Part shown: piece after piece, positions 31,717 through 41,365 of the stretch
How the letters are laid out: each line of letters opens with the position of its first letter
Position numbering within the stretch: position 1 is the stretch's first letter
NCBI GenBank assembly: GCA_033558025.1
Contig: JAUCEF010000011.1
Location: 2,914,001 to 2,978,000 of the forward strand
Source of the DNA: Phytophthora sp. 'mugwort'
Taxonomy: Eukaryota > Oomycota > Peronosporomycetes > Peronosporales > Peronosporaceae
Length of the DNA stretch: 64,000 bases
Direction: 5' to 3'
The notes under the pieces: generated by a model
What the model was told of the DNA's origin: nothing
The model's input: the letters and a program-made list of their open reading frames with translations, nothing else
Databases searched by the model: none
Program-made: the position numbers and the translations under genes

Positions 31717-34700
31717 ATGCTACATGTAGCAAAAGACGCGTCGTCAACTGAGAGCAGCAACTCGACTCCCTCCTCCTCGCCAGAAAAGCTAAGGGACAAG
31801 TGGGACATCTCGCGCATCAACAAACACTGGGAAATCGACCCCGATGTGCGACGCAGTTTGCCAGCTCTTGCACGTGCCAAACGCAGCGAGAACGAGACGG
31901 CGGGCAACAAGTTTCTGCGACTCAGTAAGCTGCCGTTGCCTGCGCCTCCTCCGCTTGACCCGATACTGCTGGACTTGGCAGCACCAATTCGCGGGGGCCG
32001 CAGCGTCTCCCAACGACCTATCACCGTCACTGCAGAGACCAAGGCCAAATACTTCGGCAAGGCTGCAAAGTCTGAATGTTATGCCATTTTCCGCCAACTC
32101 GCTGCGCAAAAATACATTTCTCTCGAGCCGCTCAGTGAATTTCTGGCAGAACAGGACAAGACCCAGCAACGCAATACGCGAGACGAAGACAGCAACGCTG
32201 TCGTGCCATTTCTCGCTACTGAGTCTGTGAGTCGCGGCCTTAACAACAGCTGTGGCTCCAGCCGGCATCGCCTTGCCACTCGTACTGGCACTACTACGTC
32301 GCATTCTGGTCAGCGGAACGGGACTGGCAGCGTCTTAAGTGGTGACCCGTTCACGGCACGACACAAATTCTCGTCGCTCTGTCTTGAGCGCGATCTGCCG
32401 CCATGCATTCGACTCATTATTCGCCAGTATTTCTCACCAGAAATTAACGTCTCACACATGTCCATAGGCGACGATCTCGCGTGCGTCCTTGCTGCCTGCT
32501 TGCTCGACTTGCCCATGGTGACAGCTCTCAACGTGCGCAATAACCGTCTCCGTGACCGCGGCCTCCAAGCTCTTGTCGATGTGGTTGTGACCAAATCCGA
32601 TCTGTATCATTTGGATTTGTCGGAGAATAAAGTAGACAGCCATGCTGCACATGCCCTTGCGTCGTATCTGGGGTCGGCGTCCTGTAGATTGCAGACCTTG
32701 CGACTGGCTAGCGCCGATGTCGATGACGACGAACTCGTGCCTTTTGCACGCGCTTTACATTCGAATAAGTCTCTCCAGACGCTCGATGTGTCACGTAACT
32801 CGGTGGGTAGCAGTGAACATCTGAATGTTGTTCGACCTTCAGTCACGACGGGTGGTGAAGCGCTTGCTACCATGATCAGCATCAACAATACTCTCACGTC
32901 ACTCGACTTGTCCTGGAATTATTTACGGCTTGCTGGTGCTGTGGATATTGGGCGAGCCCTAGCGTACAATTCGGGGCTCCGGGAGCTTAACCTGGCTTAC
33001 AACGCCTTAGGAAATACTGGTGCACAGGCTGTAGGCGACGCACTGCTCTCGAATACGACGCTCCAGCGTCTGAACATGAGCCACAATAATATCCCAGCAC
33101 AAGGAGCTCTTGCCATTGCTAGCGCCCTCAAGATCAATCACGCGCTGCCACTCACAGACCTCGAGCTGGGTGGTAATCCACTTGGTAGTATGGGAGGTAG
33201 AGCGCTATTGCACGCTGCTGCGGCCTGTGCAGACAACAAAAAGCTGTCCGTGTCTCTAGAAGGTTGCAGCTTCGACGCCTCGGGCGATGGTGACGGGTCT
33301 TTTGACCCAGCAGACCCCACGGGTAGCTACGACCTCAACATGGAGATTCCATACGAGCGGGCGGTTGCTCTCGAGTTGCTTCGAGTGGCCAACACGAAGC
33401 AAGGCTGCAAGTTCTTGTCTATCGTACATACGTCGCCAATTACTAAGCAGCGCCGCAACATCCGCGTCGAGCTTTGCGAATCTCACGAGGGGCTGGACGC
33501 GAGACGCAGATTGCTCAAAACGGCTGGCATTCTGTCCGATTTGGAGGCCCCTAGTGCTCGAGAAATGGTGTCACGACGTCTCGATCGAGTGTCCCTAGAA
33601 GAATTATTCCATGAGCTGGACAAAGACGTCTCGGGGTTTATTGACGAAACGGAGCTTCGAGCTGGAATGCGTAAACTCGGCCTACAGTTCCGTGACGAGG
33701 AGGTGCCACGCTATGTAGCGCTGTACGATCTCGATGGCACTGGCACGATTGAACTGGAAGAGTTTGTGGAGTTAATGGAGAGCTTTAACCTCGACGAAAT
33801 GGACGGGGGCTTTAACCGCGAGTGTGTGGACGTGGAGACTAATCTGGCCTTTACGATTCCCACCGAGGGCCGATTGCAAATTGATTTTGTTGATTTGCAC
33901 GTGTCTGCGGGAAATGACAGCGCGCAGTCGGACGTAAGTGTCGAGAGACTGATTGAAAACATTTCAATGAGCAAGAACAAGACGCAAATGTTGTTTATGG
34001 CAAAGGCGGGTCTCATCTTTAAAGCTCACGAAGCACAATTACTGTTGGAAGCGGTCCGTGATGTCTGTGATTCGTCGCAAGCAGTTATAGCGCTTTTGCC
34101 TCACATGGTGGACACCCGTAACGCGTACACACTGATGGAACGCAACCTCAGCTCGTCGGATCGACTGCGTGTTCAACATCTCATGGGGCAGGCGCTTCAG
34201 CCTATGCTAGGACTAGCAACTGGTCACTATCGCATTGATTTGAGTAATGATCTGGACCGGATAACGTTGCGGAAGCTCGTGGAGAATAGCAATCGGACGG
34301 CTTTCTTGCGTAAGAAAGGCGGTCTTAAAGACACAAGCCAACATGCCAATTTCCACGGCTTTCGGAACGAAGTTCTCCATGGTAAGCCTTTTATTTTAGA
34401 GGCCAAGTTCCTAGATACCGCGCCACGCTTTGGTTACTTGGAGCTTGACTATGTCCAGCTAGGACGCGCTCCGTGCCATGCACTCTCAACTAAACGCTTT
34501 GAACAAATGCTTCAATTGTGCCAGTTAGATCGCATGGGTCCCGAAATGGGGGTAATCACTTCAGCGCCTCCTATAACAGCATCCAAAGTACTGAAGAACG
34601 TCCGCTTGGCCAGAAATGCAGTGGCAACGCCGTCGACAGCCTCGCAGGCACCGATGAGTGCCGAATTAATGTTTCCACCTCAACGTCCGTTCACTCGTAA

Positions 34701-35631
34701 AGTGTTTGAAGAATACGAGAAGATGAACACATTAAGGAACTATATTGACTTCGGTGCTGGCTTGAACCGCTCGATGGAGCTAACCCCATTGGCTGGGGAG
34801 GAATCAAGCAGTCGGAAACATGATAATAACGAGGATGAGGACATCAGCGACTTGAGTTCGCGTCTTACACCTTCACCTGTTGATTCAGAAGATAACGCAC
34901 TACCAGATAGTGGTGCAGGCGGTGCAGAGGATAGCGGAGGGGTGGATGAAGACGGTAGTGCATCCCAACGCGTAGCTACCCCATCAATCCCTCTAGCGTC
35001 GAATATCTGCACTGCACGTCGATTGTTATTCAACCTTCAGTGGTGTTTGTCCACACGGTGGATAACTGTACGGCAAGCCATTCGACTGCTGAGTGTTTGG
35101 CCTGTGGCTTTTGCAAGCTCTCGTAGTGATCTCGTGTGTACCTTGTTCGACCGCGTCACGGATCTCCACAACATCAGCGGCATCTTGTCGGCTCTCACGG
35201 ATGACGAAGCAGCTCAAGCTCTGTATCGTCTTGGGATGTTGAACGTGCTGACACCACTATGGCCTGATAATTACTACGAGCTCGCTCTCGCTCGTTACGA
35301 AGAGCGCGAAGTGGCCAAGGCGCTCGTGCGACTTGCCATCGACGAACCGGGTGAGAACTGGCAAAACGAAACGTTTGGATGGAGCCGAGACGAGAAAATA
35401 CCCGGCTGGGAACTCAACTACTCGTGGCTCAAAGACGGTGGGTTCCCAGAGAAAGGGTACCTTAGTCTCGAGTACTACTCGGGTGCTGACAAGGGCTGTG
35501 GCCCCGTGTGGCCTACGCGCCGAGAACTGGCGGCTAATACGCTCTGCGGATTGCCGGAGAACCTGGCGGCGTTCGAGATGCAGATCGACTCGCTTAGTAT
35601 GAGGAATCTGGTGCAGCGGCAACAATTATGA
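31717..35631 (+). CDS. Leucine-rich repeat and EF-hand protein
   Basis: Intact 1304-residue frame. Residues 1-235 are polar and Ser/Arg-rich. Ribonuclease-inhibitor-type LRRs span about 240-520; clear units include LYHLDLSENKVDSHAAHALA, LTSLDLSWNYLRLAGAVDIG and LRELNLAYNALGNTGAQAVG. Two EF-hands follow at about 629-657 and 665-693. Their loops DKDVSGFIDETE and DLDGTGTIELEE keep acidic residues at calcium-binding positions 1, 3, 9 and 12. About 600 further residues have no named domain, apart from a Ser/Asp-rich linker near 1025-1090. There is no signal peptide, membrane segment or NTPase, so this is not an NLR. A cytosolic calcium-responsive scaffold is plausible. The last 234 bases of the gene region are duplicated at 58736-58969. 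A Tc1-like remnant begins about 40 bases after the stop. Confidence 0.92.
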   Translation: MLHVAKDASSTESSNSTPSSSPEKLRDKWDISRINKHWEIDPDVRRSLPALARAKRSENETAGNKFLRLSKLPLPAPPPLDPILLDLAAPIRGGRSVSQRPITVTAETKAKYFGKAAKSECYAIFRQLAAQKYISLEPLSEFLAEQDKTQQRNTRDEDSNAVVPFLATESVSRGLNNSCGSSRHRLATRTGTTTSHSGQRNGTGSVLSGDPFTARHKFSSLCLERDLPPCIRLIIRQYFSPEINVSHMSIGDDLACVLAACLLDLPMVTALNVRNNRLRDRGLQALVDVVVTKSDLYHLDLSENKVDSHAAHALASYLGSASCRLQTLRLASADVDDDELVPFARALHSNKSLQTLDVSRNSVGSSEHLNVVRPSVTTGGEALATMISINNTLTSLDLSWNYLRLAGAVDIGRALAYNSGLRELNLAYNALGNTGAQAVGDALLSNTTLQRLNMSHNNIPAQGALAIASALKINHALPLTDLELGGNPLGSMGGRALLHAAAACADNKKLSVSLEGCSFDASGDGDGSFDPADPTGSYDLNMEIPYERAVALELLRVANTKQGCKFLSIVHTSPITKQRRNIRVELCESHEGLDARRRLLKTAGILSDLEAPSAREMVSRRLDRVSLEELFHELDKDVSGFIDETELRAGMRKLGLQFRDEEVPRYVALYDLDGTGTIELEEFVELMESFNLDEMDGGFNRECVDVETNLAFTIPTEGRLQIDFVDLHVSAGNDSAQSDVSVERLIENISMSKNKTQMLFMAKAGLIFKAHEAQLLLEAVRDVCDSSQAVIALLPHMVDTRNAYTLMERNLSSSDRLRVQHLMGQALQPMLGLATGHYRIDLSNDLDRITLRKLVENSNRTAFLRKKGGLKDTSQHANFHGFRNEVLHGKPFILEAKFLDTAPRFGYLELDYVQLGRAPCHALSTKRFEQMLQLCQLDRMGPEMGVITSAPPITASKVLKNVRLARNAVATPSTASQAPMSAELMFPPQRPFTRKVFEEYEKMNTLRNYIDFGAGLNRSMELTPLAGEESSSRKHDNNEDEDISDLSSRLTPSPVDSEDNALPDSGAGGAEDSGGVDEDGSASQRVATPSIPLASNICTARRLLFNLQWCLSTRWITVRQAIRLLSVWPVAFASSRSDLVCTLFDRVTDLHNISGILSALTDDEAAQALYRLGMLNVLTPLWPDNYYELALARYEEREVAKALVRLAIDEPGENWQNETFGWSRDEKIPGWELNYSWLKDGGFPEKGYLSLEYYSGADKGCGPVWPTRRELAANTLCGLPENLAAFEMQIDSLSMRNLVQRQQL

Positions 35632-35655
35632 AGGAATATTGTGGTACAAAACTTA
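35421..35655 (+). repeat. Parent copy of a displaced 234-bp duplication
   Basis: This block covers the last 70 codons of the LRR/EF-hand gene and 24 bases after its stop. It is nearly identical to 58736-58969, differing by a few substitutions and a one-base deletion near the left edge. Confidence 0.9.
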
Positions 35656-35671
35656 ACAGAGGGAAAACTGT

Positions 35672-37085
35672 CGACGCCGCCCCCACGGCGCCTCGCCACC
35701 CAAGAAGAGCGGCAGCGCGTCCTCGCGTACGAGAGCGGCGACGACAGGCTTACCGTAGCCAAATAGAACAACGTGTCCAGGGCGGCCGCGTATCTGCTGT
35801 GCAAGGCTGGTAACACGAGCCCGCCGGCCCGAGGCGGAGCTCGTGCAAGTGTCCTCAAGTGCACCGACGAGATTGTCGAAGCGATGGAGACGTACCTCGA
35901 CGCTGACTGCACGCTGACGCTGGTGCAGCTGGTGGACAAAATGCACGAGAACTTCGGCGTCCAGCTGTCCACGTCGACAATCAGCGCCAAAAAGTCGACG
36001 AAGCTGATTACACTTAAGCAGGTATGTGCCTCTGAATAGCTGCTGTTATTCAATTGGTACTAACCCTACATGTACTGTACAGATTCGCAAAGAGCCTTCA
36101 ACATGCAATAATGAAGTTGACAAAATGAAGCGTTTCGTCTTTGGTGAGAAGCTCGTACAGCATCAAGCGAACGGCGATTATATGGTCTTCTATGATGAGA
36201 CAAACTTCAACCTATTTTGTATGCACTCACAAGGCGGTGCAGCGAAAGGCAAACGCGCTGTTGTCAAGATCCCGCCCTCGAAAGGGAAAAACCTGGGTAT
36301 GGATATATCGACCAGATCTCGGTACCAAAAATGTAGGGAATCCGGTTTGTCCAGTATTAAAAGGTACCAAATTGGTTGTTAGTCCTTTTATCCAATCGCT
36401 AGGGTTAGGCCATACGGGAGGGGCGAAAATCCCAAAGCCGAACGGCGCCTGCGGTTTAAGATCTGTGTGCGGAGCACGCGGGCTTAAACACAAGACCAAG
36501 CATGGTCCCGTCTTGCTCGGCCCTATAGGGTTAAACCCTACAGGGACGGGTTTTAGGGGTGAGGCAGGGCAATACGATTCCTGTCGACTCCTCCTTTTTT
36601 GTGGATTTGAGGGCCATGATACCCGTCCTTGGCTGATTAGGTTGAGACAAAACGGCAAATCGAGTAATCTTATCTCGTCCGGTGGATATATCCTCGTCCG
36701 AAAAACTTGCAGGTGCAGTGAGCGGTGTCAGTCGAGGATGGTTTGGTGCTGCACCAGCTGCAACGGGGGAGCATTCGAATAGACGTAAATGCGTCCGTTG
36801 TGAAGAGCATAACACGGAGACGTATCGCAACTTCTTTGGCGTCAAGAAGCATGGTTATTCTGCTCGACAATGCTCCTGCGCATAATCAAACCGAGACACG
36901 GTTGCCAGAGGAGCTTGGAGAGCACAGTGACCTCGTGCTTCTCAGGCTCGGACCTTACTCTCCTTTGCTGTGGAGCAACCCAAATTAAAATGAAGCAGTT
37001 TGCACCCAATCTTATTTTCATGTACAATAAACGAGCGATGTCTCACTTTGCTGTGCTTCCAGTCTCACTATGCTCTGGCAAAGGT
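35672..37085 (+). pseudogene. Tc1/mariner-type transposase, broken and interrupted
   Basis: Plus-strand remnant beginning TPPPRRLATQEERQRVLAYE, the first HTH, with a stop after LTVAK. The second HTH reads GGARASVLKCTDEIVEAMET to QLSTSTISAK. The DDE core (DDE_3 type) shows MVFYDETNFNLF, then, after an inserted 373-bp element, VILLDNAPAHNQTE and LLRLGPYSPLL. These are the usual first and second Asp contexts and the GPYSP motif. The third acidic residue falls in a damaged part. Frame changes occur near 36020, 36310 and 36960. It starts only about 40 bases after the LRR/EF-hand stop codon, in what should be that gene's 3' untranslated region. Confidence 0.86.
36310..36682. mobile_element. 373-bp insertion in the Tc1 remnant
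   Basis: TGGATATATC at 36300-36309 and again at 36683-36692 flank the insert exactly where the transposase frame is interrupted. Removing one copy and the insert rejoins the protein in frame. The insert codes for nothing recognisable and is GC-rich in the middle. A 9-10 bp duplication fits a MULE-derived MITE or a SINE. The ends share only a weak inverted match, so its class is undecided. Confidence 0.75.
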
Positions 37086-37110
37086 GTAGAAGCTGCCGTT
37101 TCGTGCAAAT

Positions 37111-38494
37111 ATGGAGCGGGTGATCCTTGACTGTGCGATCGTTGGTGTAAGGGGAAGCGTATTCTCCGTGACGGTCGACACAGACGAAACCCAATTAGTA
37201 GATCAACTTAAGAAGGCGATCAAGGCGGAGAAGCTAAATAACATTCAGTATGCTACTGACAACCAACCTGCAGCTCTTCGTGGCGAAGACGACGGACGGC
37301 GCGTGGCTGCCAAACGACGATAATCTGGACGCGATGTTGCGGAGCGAAGTTGACACTTCGTCGTATATGAAGATGCGCGCGTCGTGGAAGCTAAACAAGC
37401 CGAGTCTCTTTGGGCCAGACGTCGCTCGGAGAGGACGTGATCCACGTGTCGGTGGAGGTTCCGGAGCACGTATAACCACAACCTGGGTTGCGGCTCGTTA
37501 GTGGGATCGATAAAGAAGGCGTTGAACACGAAAGGGAATCGCGGCAGACTTTACCTCCCGGTGACATCATAACTTGGATACTACGATCTTGTGCGGCGCA
37601 CCGGGGACAAGGATAACGCACAATGGTATAAAGACAAGACGCTGTACATCCATAGTCTATCTGAGTCATATAGTTCGCTCATCTCGTCGCTGCATGTAAT
37701 ATTGCTAGGGTGAACTAACTGTTTGTTTGACAGAAGAGAATGGTCTTGTGCTCGACAACGTAGTACAGGATGAATGTATCATACCAACGTCCCCACTCGA
37801 TGGTCCACGAGGTCTCGACAAATGTAGCCCCATTTTCTCGGGAGTTAAGCGAACTTCGGCAAATCTACAGCCGGCATTATATTTCACAGGATACCGAATC
37901 GCTTTAAGTCACGATGCTATCTCTTGTGACCAACACCTCGATCGTTGACGTGGTGTCTGACGAATTCAAGTATCAGCGTATCGAGAGTGAAGAGTGGTTT
38001 TGGCCTGTGGGGAGGCACAGAGCTGTCATTTGATGTTAAGAGATCATTGCCAGAGATTTGTAAGCTTTCACAAGTATGACAACGAATAAAATGATCGCCT
38101 TGCTCTTTCGTCAGAACTGCACGACTGGTACGATGCTCGCACGTTTGCTGTGCCTTTCATGAATATTTTCGTTGAATCCTTGTACATGAAGGTCCGGTAA
38201 CCGGAAACAGATACAAAATTTGAAGTTTTGGTGCACCAAGTGAATGCTTTAACATGTTCTGACAATGTTTGCGGTGCTATGGGTAAATCGGATCGTACGC
38301 GCGTTGAGTGTTGTATACGCAAGACTGATTCGCTGCGCTTGAAAGAAGGATTTGTTGCTGAGGATGGCTTGCTGATGTGGACATCTGTCTATGTTCAGAA
38401 CCTGAAGGTGCTTTGCGAGTATATGGAGCGGAAGCGCAAGGAGTTAGAGATGAAGCGGAGAGCGTACTTTGACATGGCACCTGCGGTAGACTGA
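37111..38494 (+). pseudogene. Crinkler (CRN) effector gene, broken
   Basis: The ATG at 37111 opens a typical CRN amino-terminal domain: hydrophobic CAIVGVRGSVFSV, then VDQLKKAIKAEKLN, then the translocation-associated motif as LQLFVAK, a variant of LxLFLAK, in a second frame near 37258. DGAWLPNDD follows. CRN proteins are intracellular effectors of plant-pathogenic oomycetes and the N-terminal domain directs delivery. A frameshift near 37250 and later stops break the gene. The stretch to 38494 may be the decayed C-terminal effector domain: pieces such as DNAQWYKDKTLYIH (about 37616-37655) and the 88-codon frame 38228-38494 are protein-like but not assignable. There is no classical signal peptide, as is common for CRNs. 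It lies directly beside transposons, as these genes often do. Confidence 0.82.
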
Positions 38495-38604
38495 CTACAC
38501 TTGAAATACACGTCGTAGCGTTCGTAAGACATCATATTGAGGTTAAGCGATTGCAATATTAATATTTTTGATCCTAATAAATATAAAGTTAGTAATATAC
38601 AAAG

Positions 38605-39450
38605 ATGGCGTACTCACCTAAACAATACCAAGCTAAGGAGGACCGCATTAAAGCGGCGCAGAGGCGCTATTACTCAGCGCACATGCGAAGCCGCTTGTCC
38701 TTTCAAAAAGGCTACGACGGTAAAAATCGTGAGTGTATTTGAGTTCGTAAGAGAAAACCTAAAAGCGAACTTAGCCAAAACGAAATTGAACTTAACACCG
38801 AACTCACTGAAAACAAATCTCAGATAAAAAGCAGCATTGATATAGATGACTGACAACACCACGTTTAAGATTTTGACTGATGTACTTGGGGAACTGAATC
38901 AATACATTCATCAGGATGGTACTGGCATTCGGTGAAGGGTGACGGACGATGGGTGCAAGTATGTAAGAGCCTGACATATTCTAACCGGGGGTACTACCCC
39001 ATTGTACTAGAGCATTGCTATTGTAACACGCCAATTAAACGGCACTTCCTCATTATTGACAAGAACGAGAACCACCACTTTGTAAGCTCTGAATGTGTCT
39101 CAAACTATATGGCGGTCACTACAAGGTATGCCCTCGCTGTCAAAGTCGATACCACGGTACTTCTCACTACTGTAAGGACTGTCGAGACTCTGGCTTGACG
39201 TCTTATAGTGATGAAAAGCTGTCTTTCGGAAGTATAATAAGCGCTCGCCTAAATCTCTATTAGGAGTTGATGACCCATAGATTCAATTCCTTTTTGGGTG
39301 CTCTACTGTGTCTGACACCTCTAAAGAAGTACTTAGCTCGCAATCTACTTCCTAGCACTTTAGTAGGATTCGGTAAGCATCGTGACAAGTCGTTACAATG
39401 GGTCAAGATCAATGATAAAAATATTATTCTTGGTTGAAAGGGTTTGATAA
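38605..39450 (+). pseudogene. Zinc-ribbon protein of the Polinton-like element, broken
   Basis: Starts at an ATG as MAYSPKQYQAKEDRIKAAQ, a basic helix. After stops and frame changes there are two Cys clusters: CYCNTPIKRHFLIIDKNENH with SSECVSNY (about 39018-39108), and VCPRCQSRYHGTSHYCKDC (about 39126-39182). Near 39373 comes FGKHRDKSLQWVKINDKN. The 'C-C-x-I...SSxC' pattern and the FGKH segment recur in small nucleic-acid-associated proteins of large DNA viruses and Polinton-like elements. The exact role is unknown. Confidence 0.5.
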
Positions 39451-41350
39451 AGCATATGGGAAATGTCGCTGAATTAATTCATTCAGATGTTTTGTGTAGG
39501 CATAGGTATAATGTCGATCCTGATACAAGATCCAAATATTAGAGTAATTTTAAAATTAAATAAGCGTAAGATTTATAGCAAATATGTTTGGAGCTTGAAG
39601 GACTGAAGATTAAATATTCAAGCTGTTAAATGGGGAGCAGCTACCGCGTCAAGGTGCGCGGGGAAACTGGGAAGATAGTGCATGTTAGTAACCTTTCTCA
39701 CCCCTGAAACCAGAAGTTGGTGGCTATATAATATGAAGTCTCTATGGACAAGCTCAAGAAGCACTATATTTTTTATTGCTTTTTATTTTATCGTCCCATT
39801 ACAAGATCACCCCAAGTGCCGTTTCTATAAAGCGGAACACATGGAGTCGCATTTGTACGAGAGTATTCAGGCCGGTGATTTCTATGACAAGCTTGAGAAC
39901 ATTCTCTCAAGTCAAACGTCTGCTTTCAAAATCTATGTTGCTCTCGGGTATGATCCCGTTCGCAAGACCGATGAGGACGTAACTCGATACTACCACCCAA
40001 ATATTGCTAATACGAATGTATTTGAGAAGCCTGTAGCTATCAACAGTAAAACTGATATCAGTAAGAAGGTGATTTTGAAATTCGTAGCATGGAGTTTGCT
40101 GACAAGCTGAACTACCCATCCTCTCGGTACAAATTGAAGGCCATCACAAGATTCAAGATCTATATCCATCATCGCAATCATGCTCCCGGTGATAGCGGAG
40201 CCGTCATTGCGAAGATTATCCGTGATAACAACAGCGTCATCAACTTCCCCCCAAAAAACGAACAATAAATGTGTCTTCCACTGCATTGCCTACCATACTT
40301 AAAAGGGGGAGAAGAAATATCCAAGAAGAATTCAAGCTGTGGTTAAGGAAGCTTTTAAGCGATACCGTACAAGGACATTAGCTACACGCTTAGCTTGCTT
40401 CGTGAATTCAAACCTATCGATATTCTCCAGTCCAGATGAGCCAGAGAATGTTTGCTATCAATGTATATACGATGAAAGTAGATGCTGGTAAGGTGGAGTG
40501 CATTCGTCCGCCGGACAAGAAGCATGACACAATCAATATTCTTTCCACGCGAACCATGCTTTTTATATCAAGAACATTGACATGCTCCGGCCGAAATACC
40601 AATGTCCTAAATTTGAAATGATTTTTTTTTTTCTAGCTCTGACATGCTCCGTTCTGTAATCACAAGAAGAATATGTGAGTTGGTGAATATCGATTGTTTT
40701 CCAGCTGAACCAACCATCTACAGACCAGCTTCGAATGCTATCAAATCGCTGCTAACGAAGAACCCAACCAAGGGTTAGTCACTATCTCGACCATTTCATC
40801 GTCTATGATTCGAAGCTAGTCTCACCCCCCCACAGGTGTTTAACACGGGAATAGTACGGTTTCGAGAATGAGCACAAGAGTATATCAGTATCAGTAGCAG
40901 ACAGTCTTACCAACACGGTTAAATGCTGTGTTGATGCCGAACCTAAAGCCCTGCTTCCGGAAATGTTCAGTTATATCAATGATGTCTGTGAGAGGATTCA
41001 GGCCTACAATGCTAAGAAGTACATCGATCTGCTATCTGGAGTTAGTCTGCGCAAGAAAACCCCCTATAAACTGGAAGATGTTGATATTTGGATCAAGGAA
41101 GGTAAGTATTCAAATTTCTTCGAGTTTCAAAAGGCAATTGGTTTGGAAAGGATCAATGCGATTACTGGAAGATCAAGGACCAGCTCGATCAGGTCCCAAT
41201 ATTTGGGTTAAACTCGGGCGCTAGAACATCAACCTCATCAAGAAGGACATGCTTGCCGTTATCGAAACCAAAACCATTCAATCTGTCATCAATAATCCAT
41301 CGTATATGTGCATCGCCACTTGGAATATGAAGATGCTTGATATTAGCAAC

Positions 41351-41365
41351 TATGTTTCTGCTGGT
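41351..41365. repeat. 15-bp target duplication, left copy
   Basis: TATGTTTCTGCTGGT encodes YVSAG of the polymerase and is repeated exactly at 43355-43369 on the other side of the insertion. Confidence 0.85.

Noticed and set aside
31717..35631. NLR immune receptor
   Set aside because: LRRs of the right type are present but there is no NB-ARC or NACHT motif; EF-hands and an unknown C-terminal half are found.
35475..36053. 192-codon minus frame
   Set aside because: It is antisense to the end of the LRR/EF-hand gene and to the Tc1 remnant, both clearly coding on the plus strand.
39682..40110. 142-codon frame as a membrane protein
   Set aside because: Its short hydrophobic stretch comes from a frameshifted part of the polymerase N-terminal region; downstream it reads as polymerase.
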